Assembly: GCA_003552185.1 (NCBI GenBank)
Contig: PUOW01000218.1
Coordinates: 1-40,455 of the forward strand
DNA: 40,455 nucleotides
Direction: 5' to 3'
Source of the DNA: Spirochaetaceae bacterium
GTDB lineage: Bacteria; Spirochaetota; Spirochaetia; DSM-27196; SLAA01
Within the stretch, counting starts at the first letter, position 1. Each line of letters opens with the position of its first letter. Below the pieces are notes generated by a model. That model was not told where the DNA came from. It saw nothing but the letters and a program-made list of their open reading frames with translations, and ran no database searches. The position numbers were made by a program, and so were the translations under genes. Shown here one piece after another: positions 15,253 through 23,173 of this stretch.

Positions 15253-16230
15253 CTAACCGCGCGTGACTCGATTGAGCTCCTCGATCTCGGACTCGCTCAA
15301 GCGCACTCGCAACGCCGCGGCGTTCGATTCGGCGTGCCGTATCTTGGTAGCTCCGGGAATCGCGATCACCTGCCGCCCTTGTGACTGCACCACCCATGCA
15401 AGCGCGATCTGCGCGGGGCGAACCTCGTGACGCGCTGCGATCTCGCGCAGGCTCTCGATCACCGGCGCGCTCTGCTTGAGGTAAGACTCGCGAAAGCGCT
15501 TCTGCAGCTTCCGCGGCCCCGGGCGCGAGCGGATCAAACTCGGGTTATCATGAAACTTTCCGGTGAGTAAACCTTGCGCCAACGGCGAGTACGCAATGAT
15601 GCTCACGCCGAGCTCCTGTGCCGCCTCGAGGACTCCGTTGTGCTCTATATCACGGTCGAGCAAACTGTACTTAACCTGGTTCGACGCGAGCGGTATCTCA
15701 CGCTTTGAAAGTGCCGCATGCGCTCGCCGCATCTGTGAAGCGCTGAAATTACTGACGCCGACGGCGCGAATCTTGCCTTCATGCACAAGATCGGCCATCG
15801 CGTCCATCTGCCGCTCGATAGAGGACCACGACCCGGCGAAGTGTATTTGGTAAAGATCGATCGGGAACCCACCGAGCGCGCTGAGTCGCCGGCCGATGGT
15901 CTTCTTGATCGAGGCTGCAGAACGGAATAGCGGGAACCATTTGCTCGCGATCACGACCTCGGTCGGTTTCACGTTTTGATACTTGAGCGCCTCGCTCAGT
16001 TCGTTCTCCGAAGCGCCCCAGCCGTAGACCTCGGCTGTGTCGAACCAGTTAACTCCTGCCTGCAGGGACACAGCCACGATCTGCCGGACCGTCTCACGCG
16101 GCAGTCTCCCCCAGTACCGCCCGGCAACGCCGGTCGCCTGTGAGAACTGCCAACAACCGAGCCCGATCGGGCTTACCTCGAGTGGGCCGGAACCCAATTG
16201 ATAACGCTCGACAACGAGTTCGGATTCCAT
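15253..16230 (-). CDS. Aldo/keto reductase
   Basis: A 325-residue NADP(H)-dependent TIM-barrel oxidoreductase. The catalytic Asp and Tyr are in NWFDTAEVYGWGASE, the Lys in VVIASKW and the fourth residue in DLYQIHFA. The cofactor segment near the end is IAIPGATKIRHAESNAAAL. ATG 16230 is chosen because GGAGGAGA lies just upstream; a start at 16257 would run into the rpsD terminator. The substrate cannot be named. It sits downstream of rpsD but is separated from it by a terminator. Confidence 0.9.
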   Translation of the reverse strand: MESELVVERYQLGSGPLEVSPIGLGCWQFSQATGVAGRYWGRLPRETVRQIVAVSLQAGVNWFDTAEVYGWGASENELSEALKYQNVKPTEVVIASKWFPLFRSAASIKKTIGRRLSALGGFPIDLYQIHFAGSWSSIERQMDAMADLVHEGKIRAVGVSNFSASQMRRAHAALSKREIPLASNQVKYSLLDRDIEHNGVLEAAQELGVSIIAYSPLAQGLLTGKFHDNPSLIRSRPGPRKLQKRFRESYLKQSAPVIESLREIAARHEVRPAQIALAWVVQSQGRQVIAIPGATKIRHAESNAAALRVRLSESEIEELNRVTRG

Positions 16231-16255
16231 AACGTCTCCTCCGGCGATTGCAGTC

Positions 16256-16285
16256 AAAAAAGGCCTTCCCCGATCGAGGAAGGCC
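16256..16285 (-). terminator. Rho-independent terminator of rpsD
   Basis: Perfect 8-bp stem GGCCTTCC/GGAAGGCC (16262-16269 and 16278-16285), followed on the minus strand by six T's (16256-16261). It lies about 42 bases after the rpsD stop. This is the only textbook intrinsic terminator in the window. Confidence 0.9.
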
Positions 16286-16326
16286 CAGCACGTTTATACC
16301 GAGGCCGAAGCACGCCCTCAGGACGG

Positions 16327-16941
16327 CTACTTCGAGTAGAACTCAACGATCAGCTGTTCCTCGGCGATCGTCGGGATCAAATCGCGCGTGGGGGGAACCG
16401 TGACCGAACCCTTGAGATCGTCCTTCTCGATTGCGAGCCACGGCGGAACCGGCCGGCTACTGTTGTCGGCGAGCAGACGGCGGACCAAGTCCTGCGTGGC
16501 TTTTCGTTCGCGAGCCTTGATCTCGTCTCCTGCACGCACAAGGGCCGAAGGGATCGTGACCTTGCGCCCGTTGTGGAGAATGTGACCATGGGCCACCAAC
16601 TGACGGGCCTGCGCGCGCGAACCGGCCATGCCGAGTCTATACACGACGTTATCGAGACGCCGCTCGAGCAGGATCAACATGTTGTGTCCTGCAACGCCTT
16701 TCATAGCCTTCGCGCGATAGAATAGATTGCTGAACTGGCGCTCAGACAACCCGTACGCCCACTTGAGCTTCTGCTTCTCGACGAGTTGGCGTCCGTACTC
16801 AGTCTGGCGGACGCGGCCCTTCTTGGGCTCGCCCGGTGGCTTCGGCTTGCGCTTCAGCAGACGGTCGTACTTCTCATTGCCGTAGATGTTGACGCCGAAT
16901 CGGCGAACAATTTTTCCTTTGGCGGTTTCATGCCTAGCCAT
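16327..16941 (-). CDS. rpsD: 30S ribosomal protein S4
   Basis: A 204-residue S4 that binds 16S rRNA early in 30S assembly. The S4 RNA-binding domain is clear (RLDNVVYRLGMAGSRAQARQ, GHILHNGRKV) and the ending IAEEQLIVEFYSK is conserved. The N-terminus carries no zinc-binding cysteines, so it is the zinc-free form. ATG 16941 is preceded by AAGGAG. It has its own promoter and terminator and is not part of an rpsM-rpsK-rpoA cluster, an arrangement seen in some spirochaetes. Confidence 0.98.
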   Translation of the reverse strand: MARHETAKGKIVRRFGVNIYGNEKYDRLLKRKPKPPGEPKKGRVRQTEYGRQLVEKQKLKWAYGLSERQFSNLFYRAKAMKGVAGHNMLILLERRLDNVVYRLGMAGSRAQARQLVAHGHILHNGRKVTIPSALVRAGDEIKARERKATQDLVRRLLADNSSRPVPPWLAIEKDDLKGSVTVPPTRDLIPTIAEEQLIVEFYSK

Positions 16942-17009
16942 TTACCACTCCTTGGGGTATACCGCACCTATATCAAGGTTTGTATTCGAATGCCGGTAGT
17001 AGAGCGCTC

Positions 17010-17038
17010 ACTGTAGTTGAGATCGCAAAAACTGTCAA
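17010..17038 (-). promoter_or_regulatory. rpsD promoter
   Basis: Minus-strand TTGACA (17033-17038) and TACAGT (17010-17015) are 17 bases apart, leaving a leader of about 60 bases before the start codon at 16941. Between this and the helicase stop at 17196 I see only GC-rich sequence with short repeats and no gene. Confidence 0.75.
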
Positions 17039-17195
17039 GATTGCTGAGCATCACCGTTGTGCACCACCGTTGCGCGCCACCGCACGAGCCGATCGGTCGG
17101 CAGCGCCGGCAACACCGCCCGCGGTGCGGCCGAGCTGCGGCCGATACCGCGCCCGGCGCTGCGGAGCAACGCTGCAGCCGGCGCCGAGGCCGGCG

Positions 17196-19022
17196 CTACT
17201 CGTCGCTGTGCGCGCCTTTGCCGAACAGTTCCTTCAACCGCCCGATCACGCCTCCCCGACGCTTCGAGGCGCTATCTCGGCCTGCCGGCACCGTCTCACC
17301 GGCGTTCTGCCGGCCGGCGGCTTTCTCGGGCGCGCCGGTTTTCTTGGGGGCCGGGGCCGCGCCGCCCCTCTCGCCCCGAGCGCCGTCGGCGGCATGAGTC
17401 TTGTTCGCGGAAGTCTCCGGCGACGCATGCCGGCCGGACCCACCCCGGCGGCGCCCACCGCGCTTTCGGCGTTTTGAACGCCCACCGGTGTCTCCTCCGG
17501 AACCAGGCTCTTTCTCTCCACCGCCGCCGGCGACGGCGCCGCTCTCGGCGGCCGGTCCGTCGACCGGTTGAAAATCCTCGCCGTACTTCTCACGGTATCG
17601 TCTCAGCCGTTCCTCAAGCGAGGTATCGGCCGGAATTCGCTTCTCGGTACCGGCAAACTCGTCGTGCTTCGCACGAGCGCCGGACTTGCGCCCGGAGCCG
17701 CCGGCACCGCCGTCGGCGCGCCGCCCGTGACTCGGCGCACCGGGCGCCTGAGCGTGCTCGGCCGACGGCCGGCGCGAGCCTCGTCCCCGGCGCGGGCCGC
17801 CGTCGGGTTTCCGTCCATCGCGCCCGTCTCGCCCCGGTCGCTTATCGGCGCGTCTGTCTCGGTCGTGCGGACGCCGCCGGCTGTGATCGGTAGCAAGCAT
17901 CTCGTCCGCGACCTGCTCGGAAGCGATCTTCATGCCGATGTAGCTTTCGATCGCTTCGAGCCCGTACACAAACCGTTCGCACGCGAGCGAGATCGCTTTG
18001 CCGCTCTTCCCGACACGCGCGGTGCGTCCGATGCGGTGCACGTAGTTCTCGGCGTCTTCCGGCAGGTCGTAGTTCACAACCAGCGGCAGGTCCTCGATGT
18101 GCAAGCCGCGCGCCGCGACGTCGGTCGCGACCAAGATCCGAACCTCACCGGCTTTGAAACGGTCGATAGTTTTGAGGCGCTTGGTCTGCGGTAGATCGCC
18201 GATCAGGTACTCGCTGTCGTACCCGTTGTCGCGCAGCCGGTCGGAGATGCTGGTGCAGCCTCGTCGCGTGTTACAGAAGATCAACGCGCCTTCAGGTTGC
18301 TCTCGCTCGAGCAGCCCGAGTAACAGCGGAAACTTCTCGTCCTGTGCAACGTGGTACAAGCGCTGATCGATCGCCTGCACCGTGATGTGCTCGGGCTCAA
18401 CCTCGATCTCAACCGGGTCGTTCATGAACTTCCAAGAGATGTTCAATACGTTTTGGCTGAGCGTTGCGCTAAACAACAGGGTGAGACGCTCTTCGCGCGG
18501 ACCGGTGCGCCGAAAAATGCGCTGGATATCGGGGTAGAACCCCATGTCGAACAGCCGATCAGCCTCGTCGATCACCACGATACCGACCGACCCGAGATCA
18601 AGCTTATGACTCGAGCTGAAGTCCAGCAAACGACCGGGCGTACCGATGATCAGGTCGACACCGCGTTCGAGCTTCCGTTCCTGGTCTACATACCCCGCTC
18701 CGCCGTAGAAGCACCCGGTTCGAATGCCGAGATGAGCGCCGAGTATCTTGGCGTCGTGCTCGATCTGCACCGCCAACTCACGCGTAGGGGCGACCACCAA
18801 GGCCGGACTGTTGCGAAACCGCTCGGACTGTGCTTTCAGCTGAAAGATTGTGGTGAGGTACGCCGCGGTCTTTCCGGTACCGGTCTGCGACTGAACGGTG
18901 ACGTCGCGTTCCTGCAGCGTACGTTTAAGCGTCTCGGCCTGCACCTCGGTGCACTCGGTGAAGCCGGCGTCACGGATGCCTGCTAAGACATCATCAGATA
19001 AGTTAAACTCTTCAAATCTCAT
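17196..19022 (-). CDS. DEAD-box RNA helicase, RhlB-like, with long basic tail
   Basis: A 608-residue ATP-dependent RNA helicase. Motifs: Q-motif region FTECTEVQAETL, Walker A SQTGTGKT (45-52), PTRELAVQI, GTPGRLLD, DEAD (152-155), SAT (185-187) and HRIGRTAR (329-336). The stretch AISLACE...AIESYIG after motif VI resembles RhlB. From about residue 380 to the end the protein is low-complexity and rich in Arg, Gly, Pro and Lys, likely disordered and RNA-binding. It probably acts in RNA decay or ribosome assembly. No ribosome binding site is obvious before ATG 19022. Confidence 0.93.
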   Translation of the reverse strand: MRFEEFNLSDDVLAGIRDAGFTECTEVQAETLKRTLQERDVTVQSQTGTGKTAAYLTTIFQLKAQSERFRNSPALVVAPTRELAVQIEHDAKILGAHLGIRTGCFYGGAGYVDQERKLERGVDLIIGTPGRLLDFSSSHKLDLGSVGIVVIDEADRLFDMGFYPDIQRIFRRTGPREERLTLLFSATLSQNVLNISWKFMNDPVEIEVEPEHITVQAIDQRLYHVAQDEKFPLLLGLLEREQPEGALIFCNTRRGCTSISDRLRDNGYDSEYLIGDLPQTKRLKTIDRFKAGEVRILVATDVAARGLHIEDLPLVVNYDLPEDAENYVHRIGRTARVGKSGKAISLACERFVYGLEAIESYIGMKIASEQVADEMLATDHSRRRPHDRDRRADKRPGRDGRDGRKPDGGPRRGRGSRRPSAEHAQAPGAPSHGRRADGGAGGSGRKSGARAKHDEFAGTEKRIPADTSLEERLRRYREKYGEDFQPVDGPAAESGAVAGGGGEKEPGSGGDTGGRSKRRKRGGRRRGGSGRHASPETSANKTHAADGARGERGGAAPAPKKTGAPEKAAGRQNAGETVPAGRDSASKRRGGVIGRLKELFGKGAHSDE

Positions 19023-19043
19023 AGTCGATAGTTGGGGATTGGA

Positions 19044-19706
19044 TTACTCAAGGCCGCGCTCAATAATGTCTTCGAGCGACAGCTCGGAGTAATCGGTCAT
19101 GCAGAGCGACGCATTCGGGAGCCGGGCAGGATCACCGACGCCGACCGCCTGCATCCCGGCATTATGAGCAGCCTCGATACCGCTGTACGCATCCTCGAAA
19201 ACGACGCAGCGCGACGGCTCTACCCCGAACCGTTCGGCCGCGGTGAGAAACACCTGCGGATCAGGTTTGGAACGCGTGATGTCGTTACCGGTGACCACGG
19301 CGTCGAAGAGATGCGCGAGACGCAACGCCTCGAGCACCGCCTCGGCGTTCTTACTCGCCGAGGCGAGCGCGGTTTTCATACCGAGCTCGCGGACGCGCTC
19401 TACAAACTCAACCGCACCGGGATAGAGGTCGTCTTCATTGATATCGCGCAAGAAGGCCTTGTAATACTCGTTCTTGATATCGGCGAGGCGATGCTTCTCG
19501 TCCTCGGACACCGTAACACCGTTATGCTCGAGGATAACCTCGAGCGCCGGGATACGCGAAACTCCGCGAAGCTGATGCCCAATTGTCTCGTCTAGATGCC
19601 AACCCTGGGTATCGGCCAGCCTCTTCCAGCCGAGGTAGTGATATTTGTCGGTGAATACCACCACCCCGTCGAGATCAAAAATGAAGCCCTGTAAGCGCTG
19701 CGACAT
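19044..19706 (-). CDS. pgmB: Beta-phosphoglucomutase (HAD superfamily)
   Basis: A 220-residue HAD enzyme converting beta-glucose-1-phosphate to glucose-6-phosphate in maltose or trehalose breakdown. The nucleophile motif is FDLDGVVVFTDKYHYLGW, with the beta-PGM-type cap sequences RLADTQGW and GVSRIPALEVIL, then ALASASKN, KPDPQVFL and FEDAYSGIEAA. ATG 19706 gives the usual start two or three residues before the first strand; the upstream in-frame extension to 19763 has no support. No ribosome binding site is clear. It is followed after 21 bases by the helicase. Confidence 0.9.
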   Translation of the reverse strand: MSQRLQGFIFDLDGVVVFTDKYHYLGWKRLADTQGWHLDETIGHQLRGVSRIPALEVILEHNGVTVSEDEKHRLADIKNEYYKAFLRDINEDDLYPGAVEFVERVRELGMKTALASASKNAEAVLEALRLAHLFDAVVTGNDITRSKPDPQVFLTAAERFGVEPSRCVVFEDAYSGIEAAHNAGMQAVGVGDPARLPNASLCMTDYSELSLEDIIERGLE

Positions 19707-19797
19707 GCGGGCAGTGTAAAGCAATGTCTTAAACTGTACAACTACGCCGCCCGAAGCTGCCACAAAAGCTGCTTCATTCGATTACTTCATTCGAACG

Positions 19798-20754
19798 TCA
19801 GTCGGATTGCTCGGCGAGCCAGCGCTCCGCCTCTATTGCCGCCATGCAGCCGGAACCGGCGGCGGTGACGGCCTGCCGAAAGACGTGATCCTTGACATCG
19901 CCGGCCGCGAACACGCCCTCCACCGAGGTTCGAGTGGAGTCCGGTTCGGTGATCAGATAGCCCACCTCATCGCTCTCGAGCTGGCCTTCGAGAAACGCGG
20001 TATTCGGTTGGTGCCCGATCGCGAAAAACAAGCCGCCGGCCGTGATGTCGCGCTGCTCACCGCTGTGCTTGTCCTTCACTCGCACACCGCTCACGAGCTC
20101 GTCGCCGAGCACCTCCACCGGCAGCGTGTTCCAATGCACCGTTATTTTGTCGTTGTCTTGAACGCGCTGCTGCATAATGCGCGAAGCGCGCATCTGATCG
20201 CGACGGACCAGCATATGAACCTCACTACCGAACTTTGAAAGATACAGCGCCTCTTCGCAGGCCGAGTCGCCACCGCCGATAACCACAAGCGGCTTGTTTC
20301 GAAAGAGCGGAAGCGCGCCGTCACAGATCGCGCACGCGGAGATGCCTTTCTGCCACAAGCGCGAGACGCCGGGTAGATCGAGCGTCTTGGCGGTTGCGCC
20401 GGTTGCGATAATCACGCTCCTGGCCTGCACCTCGTCTCCGGACTCGGTCCGGATCCGGAACGGTCGCCGCGAGAGGTCGACCTGTGCTACGGTCTCGGTC
20501 TTGATTCGCGTCCCGAAGCGTTTCGACTGCTTACGCATCTCGTCCATGAGCTGCGGGCCCTGAATTCCCTCGGGAAACCCGGGGTAGTTCTCAACATCGG
20601 TTGTAGTGGTTAGCTGGCCGCCGGCGGCGACGTTTCCCGCCATAAAGCCTTCGTACATCAGCGGTTCGAGGTCGGCGCGTGCCGCATATACCGCCGCGGT
20701 GTGCCCGGCCGGACCGGAGCCGATGATAATCACGTTCTCAATTGTGTTCGACAT
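19798..20754 (-). CDS. trxB: Thioredoxin reductase
   Basis: A 318-residue FAD/NADPH enzyme that reduces thioredoxin. FAD-binding [18 protein letters not shown] is at residues 10-27, the redox pair Cys141-Ala-Ile-Cys144 lies in [14 protein letters not shown], the NADPH site is [16 protein letters not shown], and the C-terminal [10 protein letters not shown] closes the FAD domain. CAIC replaces the commoner CATC, a small change. ATG 20754 with GGGAGA upstream is preferred to the start at 20769. No thioredoxin gene is in view. Confidence 0.96.
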   Translation of the reverse strand: MSNTIENVIIIGSGPAGHTAAVYAARADLEPLMYEGFMAGNVAAGGQLTTTTDVENYPGFPEGIQGPQLMDEMRKQSKRFGTRIKTETVAQVDLSRRPFRIRTESGDEVQARSVIIATGATAKTLDLPGVSRLWQKGISACAICDGALPLFRNKPLVVIGGGDSACEEALYLSKFGSEVHMLVRRDQMRASRIMQQRVQDNDKITVHWNTLPVEVLGDELVSGVRVKDKHSGEQRDITAGGLFFAIGHQPNTAFLEGQLESDEVGYLITEPDSTRTSVEGVFAAGDVKDHVFRQAVTAAGSGCMAAIEAERWLAEQSD

Positions 20755-20791
20755 GCGTAGTTCTCCCAACGATGTGTGTCTATATAGCTAT

Positions 20792-20820
20792 AATTTAATA
20801 TAAGACCGCGCCGCCGTCAA
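20792..20820 (-). promoter_or_regulatory. trxB promoter
   Basis: Minus-strand TTGACG (20815-20820) and TAAATT (20792-20797) are 17 bases apart. A 10-base palindrome TATAGCTATA (20783-20792) adjoins the -10 box and may bind a regulator. Confidence 0.6.
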
Positions 20821-20925
20821 ATGCCGCGGCCGGCCCGTAGTGCGGCTCATGATACCCACAACCTCCACCGCTCGGCAAGCTGCACCCGGCCTTGCGCGGC
20901 CTTGCCCCTCGCGCCTCGAGTTACG

Positions 20926-20960
20926 GCGGACGCGCGTGGAGCGGACGCGCGTGGAGCGGA
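20926..20960. repeat. 15-bp tandem repeat between the trxB and small-ORF promoters
   Basis: Two perfect copies of GCGGACGCGCGTGGA (20926-20940 and 20941-20955) and a third partial one (GCGGA). Function unknown; it lies 18 bases upstream of the plus-strand -35 box. Confidence 0.85.
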
Positions 20961-20977
20961 CAGCGAACAGCCACGAT

Positions 20978-21006
20978 TTGACCTTTCCGATCGCCGGCAG
21001 TATGCT
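20978..21006 (+). promoter_or_regulatory. Promoter of the 54-residue ORF
   Basis: TTGACC (20978-20983) and TATGCT (21001-21006) are separated by exactly 17 bases, 20 bases before the start codon at 21027. Together with CAGGAGGGT just before the ATG this is one of the best expression signals in the window. Confidence 0.7.
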
Positions 21007-21026
21007 AGGGGTATCAGGAGGGTGAT

Positions 21027-21191
21027 ATGGACGTAGCACGAATAGATGCTTCGCTGCCTCCTCTCGAGTATAGCGTCCCGGGCAGTGAGACGCAGCAAGA
21101 ACCGGCGGAAACCGAGGCGCAGGTTGCCGAGCAACCGGCCGAACCCGCCGAAGACCCGGCCCGCGGGCAAAACGTCGACACCGAAGCCTGA
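21027..21191 (+). CDS. Small Pro/Glu/Ala-rich protein of unknown function (54 residues)
   Basis: An ORF too short for usual gene finders but with a strong ribosome binding site (AGGAGG, 21017-21022) and a good promoter. The product starts MDVARIDASLPPLEYSVPG, then an acidic run with the repeated theme of Pro-Ala-Glu, and ends ARGQNVDTEA. It has no cysteine, signal peptide or membrane helix and is probably disordered. I recognise no family. It stands alone between divergent trxB and the ABC transporter operon whose last gene converges on it. The 96 bases after it hold a 16-bp repeat. Confidence 0.6.
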   Translation: MDVARIDASLPPLEYSVPGSETQQEPAETEAQVAEQPAEPAEDPARGQNVDTEA

Positions 21192-21264
21192 GATAGCCGG
21201 CGCGGAAGCGATAGACGGCCACTTGAACCCGGCTGCCCAGATGCCGCCGTTTAAGGACTGCGCC

Positions 21265-21295
21265 GCGCCAATCAGCCGCTGCGCCAATCAGCCGC
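21265..21295. repeat. 16-bp direct repeat at the end of the ABC operon
   Basis: GCGCCAATCAGCCGC occurs at 21265-21279 and again at 21281-21295 with one base between. The second copy overlaps the last codons of the permease gene (stop at 21288), so the duplication touches the gene end. Confidence 0.8.
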
Positions 21296-22067
21296 CGCGC
21301 GCGTCGTAGAAACGCGACTGAACTCGACCGATCACGAAATCGAGGCTGAACGCCAAGAACGCCGCGCTGATCGCTCCCGAGAATACGTACGCGGAGTTGT
21401 CGCGCACCAAGCCCGAGACGATGATCGTACCGAGCCCTCCGGCACCGACAACCGCACCTACCGTGGCGGTGCCCACATTGATCACGACCGATGTGCGCAC
21501 CCCGGCTGCGATGACACGCGCAGCCAGCGGAAGCTCGGTCAATAGCAGAATCTGACAGCGCTTCATACCCACCCCACGCGAAGCCTCAACTGCCGCCGGA
21601 TCAACCGAGTCCAGCCCTGAGATTGTGTTGTTCAGTATCGGGAGAATGCTGTACACAAACAGCGCGACGATTGAAGGAGCAAACCCGAACCCAATCGCCG
21701 GCACCGCGAGCGCAAGCACCGCGACCGGAGGAAAGGTTTGCGCCACCGAGCTCACATCCTGCACTATGGGGTGAAAATCGCGCCCGATCGGGCGCGTTAC
21801 GAACACCCCAAGCGTAATGCCGACCACCGCTGCGAGCGTGCTCGAGATCGCTACCAACGCAACATGTTGGCCGAACAGGCGCGCCAAGCTCACCCGCTCG
21901 TAGATATAACTGAACCGGCCCGGAAACAGCAGCTGCAACAACATCTCGCGAGCGGCCTCGTTCCAGACAAACACAACAAACGCCGCCGCAAACGCCGTCG
22001 GAAGAACCGCCGAGCGCAGAACCGCCGGCGCGGACAGATCGCGCGAGACACTCGAACTCACACTCAC
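21288..22067 (-). CDS. Osmoprotectant (betaine/choline-type) ABC transporter permease, YehW/OpuBD-like
   Basis: A 259-residue inner-membrane permease with about six hydrophobic helices. The ATPase-contact loop reads EASRGVGMKRCQILLLTELPLA, as in the ProW/OpuB group, followed by TATVGAVVGAGGLGTII. It is the last gene of the four-gene operon and overlaps the ATPase gene by four bases (GTGA start). Together with the 395-residue permease at 23170 it would form a heterodimeric channel. Confidence 0.9.
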   Translation of the reverse strand: MSVSSSVSRDLSAPAVLRSAVLPTAFAAAFVVFVWNEAAREMLLQLLFPGRFSYIYERVSLARLFGQHVALVAISSTLAAVVGITLGVFVTRPIGRDFHPIVQDVSSVAQTFPPVAVLALAVPAIGFGFAPSIVALFVYSILPILNNTISGLDSVDPAAVEASRGVGMKRCQILLLTELPLAARVIAAGVRTSVVINVGTATVGAVVGAGGLGTIIVSGLVRDNSAYVFSGAISAAFLAFSLDFVIGRVQSRFYDARGG

Positions 22068-23173
22068 CGCGCGATGCCCTTCTGATTGAGTTCTTCAATA
22101 TCGCTGAGACGAACCTCTCCCAGCAGCGTGCCGTGCTCATCGACAACCGGCGCGGCGCGCAACCCTTGCCCGAGAATACGCGACAAGGCTTCGCGCAACG
22201 AGGCCGGCGGGTGCACGCCCACCTCTTCGGGGTGCAGCGTCACGTACGGCCGGTAGGCAAGCCGTGAGTCGTGGTCGGGATCGGGCTCGAGCATACCGAC
22301 GAGCGCATTATGGTCGTCGGTAACCCAGAGCACCGGATGTTCACGGCCATCGCCGTTGGGCTCACGTCCACGATCCTCGGCCTCGCGCCGCGAAACCGTG
22401 TTCGCGATCTGCATATGCTCGGCAACCTCGAAGCAGGCCAGTCGCTTGAGCGCGCGGTCGGTCCCGACGAAGCGGCGCACGAACTCGTCGGCCGGGTTCG
22501 CGAGAATCTCGGCCGGCGCTCCGCGCTGCACGATCCCGCCTTCTCTCATGATCACGATGGTATCCCCGAGCCGTATGGCTTCGTCGAGGTCGTGCGTGAC
22601 GAACACCACCGTCTTTCGCAACTTGCGCTGCAGCGCAGCAAACTCGAGCTGAAGAACCTCCCGGTTAAGCGGATCAACCGCGCCGAACGGCTCATCCATC
22701 AACAGAACCGGAGGATCCGCCGCTAAGGCCCGCGCAACGCCGATTCGCTGCGCTTCGCCCCCGGAGAGCTGGGCCGGGTATTTCTCGCGATACCGTTCCG
22801 GCTCGAGCCCGATAAGATCAAGAAGCTCGTCGGTGCGGCGTTCACGACGCGGGCGCTCCCATTTCAGGAGGCGCGGAACGATACCGATGTTCTCGGCGAC
22901 ACTCATGTGCGGGAACAGCCCCACACTCTGGATGACGTACCCGATTCCCCGTCGCAGCTCCTCCGGCGGAATGCTCGCGACCGAGCGGTCCTCGAGCAGG
23001 ATCTCGCCTGCGGTAGGTTCGAGCATCCGATTGACCAACTTAAGACTCGTGGTCTTCCCACAGCCCGAAGGGCCGATCAAGACGCAAACCTCGCCCTCGG
23101 GGATGGTAAACGACACATGATTCACCGCGAGTTGCGCACCGTAGCGCTTCACCACATCACGAAACTCGATCAT
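22064..23173 (-). CDS. Osmoprotectant ABC transporter ATP-binding protein with C-terminal CBS-like region
   Basis: A 369-residue ATPase that powers uptake. Walker A GPSGCGKTT (34-42), signature LSGGEAQR (136-143), Walker B VLLMDEPFGAVD (156-167) and switch His194 (VTHDLDEA) are complete. After residue 240 an extension leads into one CBS-like unit (LREALSRILGQGLRAAPVVD, LLGEVRLSDIEEL) as in ProV/OpuCA, where CBS domains sense ionic strength. Only one clear CBS unit is seen; the first half is divergent. It overlaps both neighbouring genes by four bases. Confidence 0.92.
   Translation of the reverse strand: MIEFRDVVKRYGAQLAVNHVSFTIPEGEVCVLIGPSGCGKTTSLKLVNRMLEPTAGEILLEDRSVASIPPEELRRGIGYVIQSVGLFPHMSVAENIGIVPRLLKWERPRRERRTDELLDLIGLEPERYREKYPAQLSGGEAQRIGVARALAADPPVLLMDEPFGAVDPLNREVLQLEFAALQRKLRKTVVFVTHDLDEAIRLGDTIVIMREGGIVQRGAPAEILANPADEFVRRFVGTDRALKRLACFEVAEHMQIANTVSRREAEDRGREPNGDGREHPVLWVTDDHNALVGMLEPDPDHDSRLAYRPYVTLHPEEVGVHPPASLREALSRILGQGLRAAPVVDEHGTLLGEVRLSDIEELNQKGIAR

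Noticed and set aside
20788-21287. Minus-strand frames of 144 and 146 residues between trxB and the ABC permease
   Set aside because: They run across promoters and tandem repeats and lack ribosome sites; the plus-strand 54-residue ORF has better signals.
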